Source of the DNA: Pelargonium tetragonum
Taxonomy: Eukaryota; Streptophyta; Magnoliopsida; Geraniales; Geraniaceae
Assembly: GCA_036897445.1 (NCBI GenBank)
Contig: JAYMTL010000042.1
Span: 1 to 64,000, forward strand
Reading direction: 5' to 3'
DNA: 64,000 bases
The notes beneath the pieces were generated by a model that saw only the letters and a list, made by a program, of their open reading frames with translations, was not told the origin of the DNA and searched no databases. The position numbers and the translations under genes are program-made. Positions 25,790-39,984 of this stretch are shown here, piece by piece. Each line of letters begins with the position of its first letter. Positions within the stretch are counted from its first letter, which is position 1.

Positions 25790-28700
25790 TAAGGTAAGGG
25801 ACATCCTAATAAAACAGCCTAATAAAAACTGAAATTAGAACCTCCCTTAGCGGAATACTCCCAGTTGGGGTTGCTCGAGCACTTCTTTCTATATCCCTAT
25901 ACTATTACTTTAAGGATATATCTCGTTATTAAATTAAGACACAGGAACCCTCTTCTAATAAGGCGGCCCCTCTTATCTAGCAAAGCGAACAAGGTCATAG
26001 AAATAGGTTTCTTAAAAGGGTCCTAAAGTCTTTTTAACAGCATGACGAGAGATTAAAAACTAGTTTTATAGGGTACCCCTCATTTTATTTATGAAGCAAG
26101 ACCCTCTGTGAGTCTTTAGAATGAAGTTAGACTCTATTTTTCGCTTTTAGGCAAGTTGGATTCCGGATTCTATAGAACTATAAACTTGAATTTGTCAAAA
26201 AGAGTTAGAAGCTTTCTTTGGTATAACCTTAAACGGGAACTAAGGGCCAAGCCAAAAGGGGTCACACTACGTAGGGGTATATAAATCCTATCCTCCAATA
26301 CAAAAATGAAGTACAAGCTTTGCGAAACAAAAAACAGAGGGGTAGGTTTTTGCAAGAGTTCAAAGGCTCAGTTAGAAATTAGACACTTTACTTTTGTAAT
26401 AGTATTCAAAAAAAGGAGCCCCCTGGATTCCTAAGAGATTTAACAACTATATACTTAGACCTATAAAGTGTTTTTTACTATATAACATAACCGGATCCCC
26501 TAACCTTAAGTTAAGAGTTTTCCTTAAGGCCTTGAAAAAAGGAAAATACTGACTCAATTGTAGAGTCTTCTTTCTATGTTTCCTCCTAACTTTCAAGAAG
26601 CAAATCCTCCTAGGTATAGAAATACAACTTCGGATTTAAAGCAAGACTTTTGTAGTATAAAACTTCTTTGGGACTGTTTAGAGAACTCCAGTCTGTTAAT
26701 AGAATACCAGAAAGAAACTCGTAAGGGCTTTCATTAAGAAATTTATAAGAGTATCCCCCTGGATACAGAACAAGAAACGATTCCTCATACCAAAGTAGGT
26801 ATAACCTAAGCATTACCGCGGAAAACCCCAATTATATATACAATTACATCACCCCAGCTATTATTATGTTTACTGCTAAGCGGAAATTAGTACCGAAAAA
26901 CGCATTCCTTTTGAAGTTGAATTCCGAAATCTAGTTAACGTAAGCTATATGGCTAAAAAAATAGGGGCCCCTCTTAAATATCGTGTAAGAGAGTCCCCTA
27001 GCAGGTTTTATGAAAAACTTAGGTTTATCCTTATTTGTAAATATTAAGAATCGCTTAGATAAGTAAGTATTGGGATATCGTGAGTGCTGCAACTTATTAC
27101 AAAAGCGGATCTCCTCCCCTTTAGTTGGATAAGTGTAAGCGATTTTTCTTGTTAGCTATGCCTGACCCGCATTGGGGTTGAGAGACCTCAAATTCCTAGT
27201 CTATGAGGAAGAAATCTTGAAGCGAGAGGTTTTTCCTTTGGTTAAAAGTATAAAACAGCGAAGTATATTCTAGTAATTGTGCTACTTATATCTATTCCTC
27301 AAGGTCTATAAAAAGCCTAAGATAAGTTTCAAAGTAAAGAGTTCTTGATTCTCGTTAGTATCTCATTTTGTAGTAGTTAATCGAGAAGTTGGGAGACACC
27401 CCTTAAGGTACCGAGGCATACTCCTTAGATGCGGGTTAAAGGGGTTGTAGTAATTAAAGTATCTTTTTAGCAATTGAAGGATTTTAATTAGAGGTATTAG
27501 AAGTATAGCTCTGTGATTGAGATTGATATAAATAGGTTATAGAGGTACTCTAATATAATTGACTCTAGGGTTTTGAACAGCTACTGGAGTGGAGCTTTAA
27601 TTGCACAATTATTGCACAGATCTTTTTTAGTACTACCTTTCACCTGGAAATCCTCAGACAAAAACTTATCCATCTGGCACTCCGGAACAGAAAGAAAAAC
27701 TGAAAAGGGGCTCGATCTCACGGCAATTAGTATTTAGTTTTTAAAGCAAGTATTATTATTTATTTCTCTTTATTTCTATAGAAAGAGGAGCTCTCCGTTG
27801 GATTAAACCTAAACCTGGCAAAAAGAGAGTCTGCTTCGAAAGACCCTTACTTTTAGTGAACTGAGATAAAGCACTCTTGTTACCTATATTGGTCCGCAGA
27901 ATTGCTCGGTTATAAGCCTAGGAGAAGGTAATTTATATTAAACTTTGATATCTTAGGTGGCCATCCACTCATATAGAAATTTGTGAGATATCTTAAAAAG
28001 GAGGTAGAATTCCTTTTGTTTTAGGCAGGACTGTGGAATTAAGGCCTACCCTTGATAAAATTCCAGTCATAACTCTTAAAAGTTATGTTAGAGTCTAGCT
28101 ATCACTTACGCTCTCTCTCTCGAACTTATTAGGATTTAGGCCCGGTATGATTTGATTTAAACTAGATAATGGATAAGCCAAGTATGATATGAAACCTTCT
28201 TTTTAAATTGAAATTCTTCTCGAATTGAAAACAAGGGATTTTTTGTATTTTTGAAACTTTGTGATAATATATTAAGTACTTGATATAAAATGCCTTTGAA
28301 AAAATTTGGCAAAGATAGCTTCCCTCTAGGGATCGCCTACATCAAACAAGAGATAAAGCGGACTTCAATATATTAAAGATTTCCTTATATCAAAAGAAAA
28401 GAAGCACTAACCAACTTCCTTCATTATACTTACTATTACAAAATTTTCGTAAGCTGTAGCACTCCTTAAGGGGATTCCTTTACTTTTACTTTTCATTTAG
28501 CTTTTTGTAGCAGTCCCAAGTTTATTACTTTCTAAACTTTAGCGATAGTAGGGGTTTTGCCGTTGAAGTGCAAGATAAATGAGTCTATGTATTGTCATAT
28601 GAACTAGTTCCTACTTTAGTGGTTTCGGGTTAAGAATCATGAAAATCTTTATTTTCATACTTGTATATAAACTACCTTTCCTATTACGTAACCTTCAGAA

Positions 28701-31700
28701 AGAATACCCTTATTTTGAATGCCTTTAAGGAGCTTCTTGGATATTCTTTAGGCATAAATTTAACTAGAAGTTTAAGAGCGCAAGGTTTCGCCTAGCTTTG
28801 TAAAACTCTTGTGAAGTATACTACAATTGTATTGAAATCCTACGGAGCGCTTATAAAAAAGAAAAAACTTTTAAGGAAGACTCTAAAAGAAGACATGATC
28901 CTCAGTTCGGGAACTCCTAGTTTGTAATAAGGGATCCCTTTTATCTTAAGTAAGTTACGGTTTAGAAAAGCTTTTATTAGTTTGTAATGGGAGTTTCCAA
29001 AAAGGATTTTTTCTTATAATGAGTTTATTTATTAAGCTACTTTATAGATAGGCATACCCTGTATTTATATTGCAGAAAGCTATTCTTTAGTCTTTTGTGT
29101 AAGGGTAGATTTAAGTGGACTTCAAAAGGGGCAGAGTCTGCTACGGGGGGTCCTTTTTATGTTAGATGGAATTTTGGTTAAAGACTTGGAATCTTTTTGT
29201 AATTAGCAAGATTCATATTATCGCTATTTCTACACCAAGACCAAGGTCCGGGATAAATCTTTTTCGTAAAGGAAAGAATAGCATTCCCTTTTCTTAGTGC
29301 TTTTTATTAACTTTAGGCGGGTATACTGTAGTTAAGAAAATCTAAAGACTCTATTACTTCTTTATAGTGTCAAATCTAATTAAGAGGCTCTACTAGGTTC
29401 GAGAGGTATCCAGGTAATCCCCAGGATCCTTATATCAATTCGGGACTGAAACCTCCGCTAAACCCAAGAGAGCTGCCACTACTTTTTTAAGCTGCACTCA
29501 CTGTACTAATAAGTCAATTTTGTTATTAATAGTTCTTGTCTCGCCAAGGCAGGCGGCCCTGTGTCATTAGTAAAAATGAATATGGGTTTGTTGCCCTTAG
29601 TTCTTTTGTTTTTAAAAAGTCCAAAGGACCCTTAGAAGAGTTTCCCTATTTCTAACATGAGACAAATGCCTTTCAGTAAAATTTAAGAAGGTTACCTGCT
29701 TTGACCATCAAAAGAACCCCCCCCCTCTTAGTTATGGCTAAAAGAATCCTTTATAAACTTTGGACAAGATTTTTTGTACGGTATACTTCTAGTTTTGAGA
29801 AATAGTTTTATGATATAATGCAAACTAAGGAAAAATAGCAAAGACTACGTAAGCCGGATTACTTTAAAAATATCTAGGACTGCGCTGTGGAAGCTGAGGT
29901 TATTATTACTGAGTAAACACTAAATTATTGGATCTTTTTCTCAATTTTTGAATATACGCATGGCTAAATATTTAGATTTAGATAGAATAAATTACAGCAT
30001 TTTCTTTCTTTTATGATGTGATATTCCACACAAAAATTGAGTTTTTTTACCTGTTATTGTCAAGCAGCCCTACTCAGAGGGATTTAAGTTGTTCTGTTTT
30101 TAAAAAATCTTGATTACCAAATTCAGTATCTTAAACAGGGAAAATCCTGTTACAAAACTACTGGAGTCCTTATTTTTATTACGCGTAAAAACCGCACGAG
30201 ACTCTATTTGCAAAGAAAACCTGAAACTTTTTTGGAGTAACCGGAATTACACTCCTGGGAATTTTGAGCTAGCCTTATTCATTTTATTACATCTAACTTT
30301 TGCTATTAAAATAAAACCTTCTATAGTTGTTATAATCAACTTAGTTTTCTGTCTTAATATGATCTATTAGCGCTATAAACTAGGGCCTAATTGTGATATT
30401 CGCGATTATAACGGGATCCCTTACGTTAACTTTCAAAGTTACAGTATTTATTATATTTTCTAAACTCCCGGAGAGAGGCCCGCCTTTGATTATCTATTTA
30501 TTTACACTCTTACATAGCTAAAAGAAAGCTCCTCACAAAAAGAAATATTAAACTTACCTTTTTCCTTGCTTTATTCTTACTACTTAGACTCTAACTCCTA
30601 AGGAAAGAGCTTATTCTTAAAGTAGGAACCTCCGAATTATTCAAGACCCTATCAGGGCTTCCTTTAATATATAAAGTAATAAAATAAAGTTTGAGGACTC
30701 TCTTTGGGTAGATATTTAACAGCTTCGCAGCGTAGGAACACCCCTTATAGACTCTACTCCTAGCCTTAAGCAGTCATTTATAATAAATTGATACGAAAAG
30801 ACTTAGCCGCTTAAAACCCTAAAGAAAATCTCTTTAAAGCTGCTAGCTAAGGCAGTAACCCTACACTATATATATACCAAAAATCAAACTCTTCCAGTAA
30901 TAAACGGAAAGGCCAGTAGTCGTCAAACAGAGATACTGCTTTGGAAAAGACTTTCTAGTTCTAGGTAAGTCTTAAGAAAAACTCTTGAAAAGGGTGAGTT
31001 TTTTCCTTTTTACTTTAAAATAGAAGCTTCAATAAAAATGTACAAAGTGGAACTCCCCCTTAAAACCTATTAAGACTTTAGTTTTTAGAAAGATGAGGTG
31101 AAAAATTTCATTTATAAAGAGTTTCCCTTGTTACTCAACTAGCCTTTACAAAGTATCAAGATTGAGCTAGTTTTATACCTATAAAGTTTTTTTTATGTTA
31201 CTTCAGTATAGTACTTACCCGATTTGGTAAAGCAAGCAGGTTTAACTCTTGTAGGTATGCCCCCATATTCCATTTATATACAGGAGTTGTAGCAGGGATA
31301 TTACCGCACTACTTTTATCACATTTTACAAAGACATTTAGGATCTCTGCTAATATTATAAGAAAATGAAAGATTAAATCGCTGGCCAAAGCATTGCGTAA
31401 TTGAATTTCTTCTTAAGCAGCCTGTTGAAAATGAGGAAACCCTTATCCACTCTATTTACAAATACAAAAACAGGAGCCCGATCTAAGAATTCTTCTAAAT
31501 TGAAACAGAGGACTCGCTTTCCTTTGCAAAACACTACTAAGCCCCCCTTTTTAGGAAGCTTTTCGCAGGAATTGGTATAATATATTTCTAGCTATTAGAA
31601 AACTGACCAGGGAACTACGCAGTATTGAGTAAAACTTGTGGTACAAAAAACCCCTAAGCAATAAATTACCCTTTGGCGCTATGAAAGTTCTCCCTTTTCC

Positions 31701-32541
31701 TTAACTCTATCTAAAAAGATAAAAAACCCTTGTATTAAAATTTTAAGCCTTAAGTCTATAAAACCCTTCGGGATCCCCGCATATAACCTGCCTATGCAAT
31801 CCGAAAAACTATAAAGTGCAAACTAAAAAGAGTAGAGTAATATCTATCTAAGTAATTTATAGCCTCTCCTTCAAGAGACAACTCTGTCAAAGGAATTGAA
31901 ACGGGAGATCTTGAGGGCGCATATACAAAAGTGCACTCATACTTACGTAAAACTTAAAAAGGTATACCAAGTTATGCAAGTAGTAAAAATACTCCACAAT
32001 ACATATAGGAACTCCTCCCCTCAAGTGAAAGCTCCATAATATTATATAGAATCTCGTCAACCCTCAATAAAATTTTTACAGACAAAGTTTCTTCACAGGG
32101 GCCCTACCTTGCTTAAATCCTATCCATCCGTCCATATATTAAACCCTCTAAGACAATATTACCTATTCCCGGACAGTTTCCAAAACCCAAAACTACTTTT
32201 TATAAATTACGAACCATACGCTTAGTTGTAAAGAGTTTTATATGCTCAAGCCCGTATATGCACAATCTCGGCAAATACCTCTTATTAAATTTACTAAGAG
32301 CTAGAACTTAACCCTAAACCCCAAGGCCTCGTCAGTCAAAACTTTATTTTATAAAAAAACCCTGAAAAAAGAGAAGTGCCGTGAATGTGTAGTTTTTAGT
32401 AAAAAAAAGACTCGGGATTTCTATGGCTTTAGTACCTGGCAGGGGGGACCCCGACGTAATTAAACGGAAAAATCCCGGCGAAATTTCTACAATTATGGAT
32501 ATAGGAACTTTTGTACAAGAAAAAAGCTAAGGGAATTTTGA

Positions 32542-32554
32542 CCCCCCCCCCCCC
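32542..32554 (+). repeat. Poly-C tract (13)
   Basis: A run of thirteen C residues in A/T-rich surroundings. Other C-runs lie at 1386-1394, 7543-7550 and 29717-29725. Such tracts are length-unstable and their length here may be a sequencing artefact. Confidence 0.8.
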
Positions 32555-33263
32555 TTTAAAGTTTTTTAAGAAAGAACCAGAAATGGATAACTTTTTATGC
32601 TTTTCGTTTCACTGTATAAAATCTTCCCCTTTTCCTGCATAGAAATTTACACAAAAATTTCGTTTCTACTATAGCTAAATACTGTATCAGAAATAGGTCT
32701 CTAAAAAGTATAAACTTTTCAATTAAGGCTCCATTTTCTGAAGAGCTATCACTCATGAAGAAACCCTGGCTCTCCTTTTCTATTCAAAGCAAAAGCCTCC
32801 TATCCTGTTTCATTTTAATTAGAACCTATGTATTTCCAGTATGAAACAAACGTTTAAAATTACAGAGTCTCGAGTTGATATATAAAATTGCTATGCTTTT
32901 TCCAGGGATTCCTTTTTGAAAGTCGGGTGTCTAAAGCCCGTGTCGTATTACTCTCTCTACTAAAATAAAAGACTTTTTCTACGGGTTTTAGAGAGCTCTG
33001 GTGAATTTACCCTGCCATAACAAAGTACTTTAGTTTTAAAAAGCTTTATCCTTTTTTGTGTTTATCTAGACTTTCTTTAAGTGCATAATGCATATAAGAC
33101 CCCTATACCTATAGTAAATAGTAAAGAGAACTTTGTATCTATAATAAAAATTTAATATATATGCAGCTGCTAAAGCTCCCACGGATTTACCTACCCCATT
33201 TTTTTAAGTATAGAACTTTAATCTATAAAGAGAATAATACTGACTAGAGAATTTTCTAGACAC

Positions 33264-33281
33264 TAAAGGAATAAGAAAACC
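33264..33281 (+). repeat. 18-bp dispersed repeat, copy 2
   Basis: Identical to 22477-22494 (TAAAGGAATAAGAAAACC), same orientation, about 10.8 kb apart, with weaker similarity continuing for some 12 bases downstream. Confidence 0.65.
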
Positions 33282-36085
33282 TTGTATATTTTGTAGGTTA
33301 ATCTTTTACTTATATTTAGCTAGAAGCCTCTCCTTAGAACACGAAGCCCTAAAATATTATTGCAAGAGACAAGATACCCACGCAAGCGCCTAGAATAAAT
33401 TCAACTCTCTTAAGGCGGTCCGGTCTCTTACCCTTTCCTTTGAAGAAACTTGGGGATTAAAGAAATCTTAGTAATCTAAAGAGCCGTTACAAGATAAAAT
33501 GAATCTCCAAGCCATTAATTCTAAATAGGCTATAGCTCAATGACTTATTATGTATGACATTATTATGGGAATATAAATAAAAAAACTCTCAATCTCTCTC
33601 TTAATTACGTTCAGTCTTGGAAGTTCTAAGGTTTTCTCACTAGAGACCTAGTAAACTAATAGGATGCTCTCTTATTATGAAAAGGGCCTACATATTACTT
33701 TAGAGTTAAAAATTTTAAGACTTGTATGCTTTTATTTATAACGTAAAAAGTTTATAATAGAAAAATAGAAACCGGAAAAACTTTCAGTACTTTAGACTTT
33801 ATGTGGGCTTAAAAACCTACGCAAATTTAGGAGTTATGAGCAATAATAAAGTCTCATACTTGTTAGTAACAAAAGCCTTAACCCATGAGGGAAGCCCCTT
33901 GCTAGTATATACCAAATACCAAAATAGAAGAACACCAATATATTATAGAGTCTTTATTTAGCACCCGTTATTGCCCCATAAAAGTAATATCAAAAAAAGA
34001 ATACTTGACACCTGTAAAAATTTAGCTATAGTTATTTCTTTAGAGAGGGTGAGAGAGTCCTTGTATATTTTTAAAGACCCTAAATTAAAGGATAAGTTCT
34101 TCATTCATGAATTTATCGCTATTCGCATGACTTAAGGAGCTAACAAGAGCACTTTCTGAGTTCCTTAAATCTGTGGTGTCTCCTATGAGTCAAAACAGGA
34201 GGGTTAGGTATGCTTGATTAATTACAAAGATTTTTTTATCTGTAACATAGGATTAAGGAGTATCGCTGAAGTTTTCTCCACCCAAGGAACCTTGTATAAT
34301 CCTGTCTCAGCATTTCTCGGTTATCCTATGCTGTTTGCTAATTATAGAAATAAAGAGTGTCCCGCAGTTTTAACTAACGTATGTCCCAAAGTAAAGTACT
34401 TATTCAAATAGATAAAATCGGATACCCATTAGAAGAGTACAAAACAAGAATTTTAACTAGAATACGCTTGCCTTTAGGACGCCCTTCTTTATATAAATAT
34501 AACGACTTTCTAAGTAGGATTTGTATTACAAGGTCAGAACCGTTCCTTTGTTTTGTAGGGGTTGTTGATAAACAACCAAATCAAAGGGATATCTTTATAT
34601 AAGTTTTACTAAGTCTGGTTCTAGTTTACGTTATAGCTGCAATACTCATAAGTCGCATATTCCCAATTAATGAGTAGCTCATAGAAGTTTAAATAGAGTT
34701 AAACAAAGCGAGTAAATGACTCACCAACAGTACACGATACGTAAGGGGCTCCTCGATTGCTAAAAGCAAAAATAAGAAGGGTGTACATAATATAATGTCG
34801 GTTATTCTTAAATTCCTGGAGATAGGGGAGTGTGTATTGACTCCCTTTATCTATTCGAGAAAGACTTATAAGAAATGTACCCCTTAGATTAATACCCGTT
34901 GTAAGAGCTCCCGGATTCTAGCGGATGCGGTCCAGCTTGTTAAGCTTTTATGTCCCTACCGAAAAGAAACTCTTTTTTATTCATTGGAAAAACTTTAGTA
35001 AAAGCAAGACTCTCTAAAGTAATTCGTTTGGAAGGGGAAGGGAGAACTAAAAAGCTATGAAGTATCAATAAAGTTTGAATTTGATTTGCATTTGTATAAG
35101 AAAGATAGAGGTTCCGGTGCGTCGAAGAATTTTGACTTTGGACTATTCCTAGGGGCCTCGTTATCTAGTAAGATTTTAAAACAATCCTTGTGTATAAGGG
35201 TTTTATGGACGGACCAAAACCAAAAAAGAAAGATAGAATAAGATTTTAAGTAAAGGTTGCTTCCTGTAAAACTTAATTAAACTGAACGGCTCACTTTCTT
35301 TTTTTCTTATAAAAGCTTTTCCAGAGTTATATACCAAACCAACCAAAAGTATGTACTTTTAGCATCAACACCTAGGTTTCAGTAAAAAAATTTCTAAGGG
35401 TTTGAGTCCGATACAAGATATAGGTTACACTCTATTGCAATCAGAAGCTATTCTTTGACGAGTTAGCCTAAAATTTGTAACTGATTAAAAAATAGAAATA
35501 ATAGGTTCTTTTACCACTTATTGGAAAGGCGAATTCCTTTTTACGTCCTTTTCACGAGAAGTTATACACTAAAACAGGACTTAATGAAATAGTTACGGCA
35601 TGTTGTAGTTCTTTGAGCTTTACTATATTATTTCTTTTGGAATTTTTATTCAGGAGGGCGTTTAAAGTTCCTTCCAAGTTAAGTACTTATATAAAAGGGG
35701 CTTTCGTAGAGCAGGACAAATGAGAGGTCTAGAGTTCAGAATATGTGCTAAAAAAAGGAGTATTAAACTAAATTAGTAAAAAGGGAAGACTTACTAAGCA
35801 ATTGTGTAGTACCTTTTTCTAGTGGGCCTATTTTTTTAGCAGACTTTAATCAACGAGAATAACGTAAAAGATTCTGTTATGAAAAAGCAGTCTTAGAAAA
35901 CCGCTGTTCTTAGTTTGGAGTTAGAATCCCTTAAAATCACTTGTTACGCTAGTATAAATTTAGGCCTATCCGTAAGCGCGTACATAATCCGGAGCTATCT
36001 AGCACAGGCCTACACGGAATCGCTTAATTAAATAGAAAGGAAGCAAGAGAAAAGTCTTGAATTTATAGTAAGACACACTCACCAC

Positions 36086-36104
36086 GTCAAGATTCTTTCT
36101 TGAC
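36086..36104 (+). other. Hairpin
   Basis: GTCAAGA (36086-36092) pairs perfectly with TCTTGAC (36098-36104) around a 5-nt loop. No T-run follows. It lies about 260 bases before a second, terminator-like hairpin. Confidence 0.5.
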
Positions 36105-36365
36105 CTGTGTTAATAGGGACGACCCCCTTACCTTAATAGGCGGGATTTGCTCCTTGTTTAGGAATTCCTTTCTAACGTTTCTGATTAATCTTGTTACTAA
36201 GGGTGGCCTGCGTACTGAAATTAAGGACGTCCTAGGTCTAAGTGAAATTCAATTTTATTAAAGAGGGCCCTGTTGTGCTATACTATATATTATATATAAT
36301 AATTATACCCTGAAGGATATTAAAAAGTGTTTCCCGAAACAAAACTGAAAACTATTAGACTATTG

Positions 36366-36400
36366 CCAAGACAAGACATTGCTTGTGTCTTTTTACTTGG
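36366..36400 (+). terminator. Terminator-like hairpin
   Basis: AAGACAAG pairs with CTTGTGTCTT, leaving a 2-nt bulge, around the loop ACATTG, and is followed directly by five T residues. CCAAG and CTTGG give an alternative outer stem. This has the shape of an intrinsic terminator, but no gene ends upstream, so the function is unproven. Confidence 0.3.
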
Positions 36401-38929
36401 AACTCTATCTTGACAAGTATTCCTGTATCATGAATTCCTTTATGAATACTCTGGCTTTTCTACGTATTGGCTCTGTTATATAATATGGGAATATCTTATA
36501 CTTGTTGAGTGACTATTGACGAGCCCTCCTACTTCTAAAGTCAGTGACTGGATGAGATTTTTAAGGACGACACCAAACTATCTAATTAGATATAGCCTAA
36601 AGAAAAGGGGCTAAGATGTGGCCTTGATTCTCTTTTCTATTTAGATTAGATAAGCTTTTTTCTCCTACCGCGCATACTCAGCCTTTTTGGTAAAAACTCC
36701 GTACTTTGGCCTAAAGACTAGGATATCTAGTAATTTAACAGAAACTAAAAAGAGAAATCTCTGAATTAATTCATAAATATAGAGTCCTAAATCCCTTAGC
36801 TAAGTACCCCTTTCCTGCCTCAATTACGGGGTTCTAATATTTGAATTTGAATAAGTAGGACTAAAAACCAGTTTGTTACTACCAAAGTACTACTTCAAAG
36901 ATTTGGAAGGTTTTTTTAGATAGAAGGCACGTCGAAGCTTGAAGATAATTATATATGCCGTATTCCTAGGGTTCCCTTGGGTATTTAACTATAGGGATAA
37001 GGGCAACCCCTAAATATGCTTTTTTACCCTGATTCGTACGTGTTAGGTAAGACTAGCTTCTATGCTTTAATGAACTTCCCAAGTAAACTTGCCTATGTTG
37101 ATTATTAATATTATATTATCTAACTTACGCATTTCACTTCGGTAGTAGCTCTTCAAAAACTTTAGAATTATAAGACAATTTTTGTTGGGGTAGAGCGAGT
37201 GTAATACCTATTTTTTTCTGGATAAGTGTTGTCAGGCAGCATAAACACAGAATACCGTTTAAAACAAAAGTTCTCTAATAAATGGGAAATTTCGGCAATA
37301 GGAGTTCAGAATTAGATATTATATTACAAAGTTTTCAACATTCGGCTTTAAAACTAATATATAAAGGAAACCCTGGCTAGACAAATTTATAAATAAAACT
37401 AACTACGTATGTATGAAGTAATCATATATTCTAACCAAAATAAGAGAAAGCGCGGCTATATTACGACTTTCTTTTATAATTGCAAAATTATTTACTTGAC
37501 CCTTGTTAATTGTCAACACAAAAAAATTGAGAGTTAGCGTCGAGATAAAACTGGGTTGCTTAGTATGTATAATAAAGAGTTCTCATAAATAAGGTTTCTT
37601 ATAGCTCTTATAGCAGAGACTTCTTATTACTTTTGCACGAATTTCAGGATAATTGGGAGGTGGTTATAGACAACAACTTTTTCTATTTCCAGGTCAAAAC
37701 AAAACAGGGCGTGCAGATTCTAAATACCAAGGCCTTAACGAGGGAACTTAAATTATCACTGTACATCAGTAGTGTGCCGCGGAAGATGACATATCTTTTC
37801 GTATTCCCCAGAATTTATTCTAACACCCAACCCAGGTTTAGTTATCTTTCTATTTTAGAATAAGCCCGTTTGATTTTATTAGTAAAAAAATTTTTTCAGA
37901 ACAAAAAAACTTTCTGCATTATGACCCAGAATATAGGCATCTCTGTAAAATTTCTGGAAAAGCCCAAAATACAAACTTATCCAAGCTTTTAAAAGACCCT
38001 ATTTATTAATAAAAAATCGAGTCCTCAACTCCCCTACCCCTGTTTGTTACTTAACTGCTTACTTTGATAAAGACTCTAATTGATTTACCCCTGCCAAGGA
38101 TTTAAAGTAGGAAACTTTAAAGTAACCTGCCTTACATTAACCCCAGTTTCATAGTAAGTTAGGTATTTTGCCTTGTTATTGCTTGAGATTTTCCCGGGGA
38201 TAGAAGCTTTTTGTAATCCCCTAACAACTTTTTACTTTATTTCTACTAAAGATTGTCTCTTACTTCCAAAAGCGCACTCTTGTTGGGGTCAAGTTCAGAA
38301 CAGGTTAAAGGTTAAAATAAAAAAAAAATATCCCAGCAAATTTTTTGAGACTGCTTTACTATACTACTACAAAAGTGTATAAAGCAAGTTCGGGAAAACC
38401 TAGACTAGGAGGAGGTAAGGTAAAAAATATTGTATTCATCCTACCTTCATTTTCTTTACCTGCGGCTGGATACTGTAAGGGGCCCCCTATATTATTCTAT
38501 AGATCTATAGAACTGGAGAAGTTTCCAGCATATTTATTTGTTTTTGACACTTTCAGTTAGACAAGATGCAGCGATTCAATATCGATATTTACTTAGTCAA
38601 TAGACTAGGATCTTTTTAGTATTCCTTGTTAAGAGTTACATTTACTTTCCTAGATTTGGTTGATAATAAATTAGAGATTCCTGCCCCTTTTAGTTTTAGT
38701 TACATAAAGTTTATCCAATTCTCCTTAGAGGCTGCGTGTAAACAAGATAGAATAGTCAGTAAATTAACTTTCTCGACAGGGTCGCTTATACAAAGACTTT
38801 ATTATTCATTATTATTTATTTAAGCCTTCTTAATAAGAAGTCCCCCTCAGTTTACTTTTTCATAGGCATTTGAACTCAACCCAAAATCAGTAATCGAGTT
38901 ACGTATAACATCTACGAAGCACCGCAATC

Positions 38930-38949
38930 AATAAAGGGCTTTGCACCTT
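38930..38949 (+). repeat. 20-bp dispersed repeat, copy 2
   Basis: AATAAAGGGCTTTGCACCTT differs at one position from 21725-21744. The sequence before it (CGAAGCACCGC) adds another GC-rich word. Confidence 0.7.
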
Positions 38950-39954
38950 GTTGTTGGAACTTGCTAAGGCTCCTAGGATAGCTTAAAGGAATGAGTTTAT
39001 ACTTTCTTTCTTTTCTATAAGATCTCAATTAAAACTAGTTGACGAGTTTATTTCCAAATCTAAACCTCTCACTTTATCAGGAAGCCTATTGAAACAGGAA
39101 AAACTACAAAAATTTCTATAACCAAGGTAACTTTATTTATGGGCCAATACACGGATCTTGGGATAAACAAGACCTGTTTTTGAGCTTGGAGGTTATAATA
39201 AGGGATTCCCGTACAAGGTAAATTTTCAAACCCCAATCCTTTAGTAATCCTAGTGAGCGATAACAACCTATAAAAGCCTAAATAAAAAGGTAAATAAAAA
39301 AACTACTACACTTTATTCTCTGAATTCTCAAGTAGAGAGAATACTTCGATAGCATCAAAAGAAAGGAGCTTGTTGCCAGTTTTAGCCTTAGAAGGATGAA
39401 ATTAATAATGAAAATCAGTCCTAGCTGAAAACTCTAGAGATCCTATAAGCTTCCTAACTGAAGGAATAAGAGCCTTTAAACACAATAAAGATATACTCAA
39501 CTTAGACTTACTAAATCTGAGAAGTAGCTAAGTTTTAAGTGGCTCCCCTTAAGATGATACAAAAAGGAATCCCAAGCTTGTGTTAAACTGGAATAACCTC
39601 TCGAAATTGAAAGAAACTTACTCCAACGGATATCCCAAGGAAACTAAGAGTATAAGAAAACTTTCTCTATGTGTACTTACTCCCAGATACGGTCAAGGAA
39701 TTTACAAGAGGCCTTGTTAAGTTAAGTAGCCCACTGCCTTAGCTAAAGGATATCCAAAAATCGTAATAAGAAAGCAGAGGCACTCCTCAATAATTTTAAT
39801 TGTCCCTTAATCCCTATAAATTCCATTTTCCGACAAAAGGGCCCTCTTAAATATGATTGCTCAGGTTGTCGTACCCTGTTTAGTAAAATAGGCGGTTACT
39901 TTTTCCTCGATCAATAAAAAGACTTTTAACTCAACAAATTCTACTTTCTATGAC

Positions 39955-39984
39955 TAAGGGTTACCCTTTAGGGTAACCTCCTTA
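39955..39984 (+). other. Strong hairpin
   Basis: GGTTACCCT and AGGGTAACC form nine perfect pairs around a TT centre. TAAGG and CCTTA extend the stem outward with a small bulge. No T-run follows. It is one of the most stable inverted repeats in the window. Confidence 0.6.

Noticed and set aside
31211-31252. Leu(UAA)-like anticodon arm GCAGG-TTTAACT-CTTGT with a D-loop-like GATTTGGTAAAGC
   Set aside because: Five anticodon pairs form (two G-U), but no D-stem, T-arm or acceptor could be built and position 37 would be C.
31889-31907. CAAAGGAATTGAAACGGG, resembling the SSU rRNA CAAAGGAATTGACGGG motif
   Set aside because: Interrupted by extra bases at the conserved core, and no flanking SSU helices could be found.
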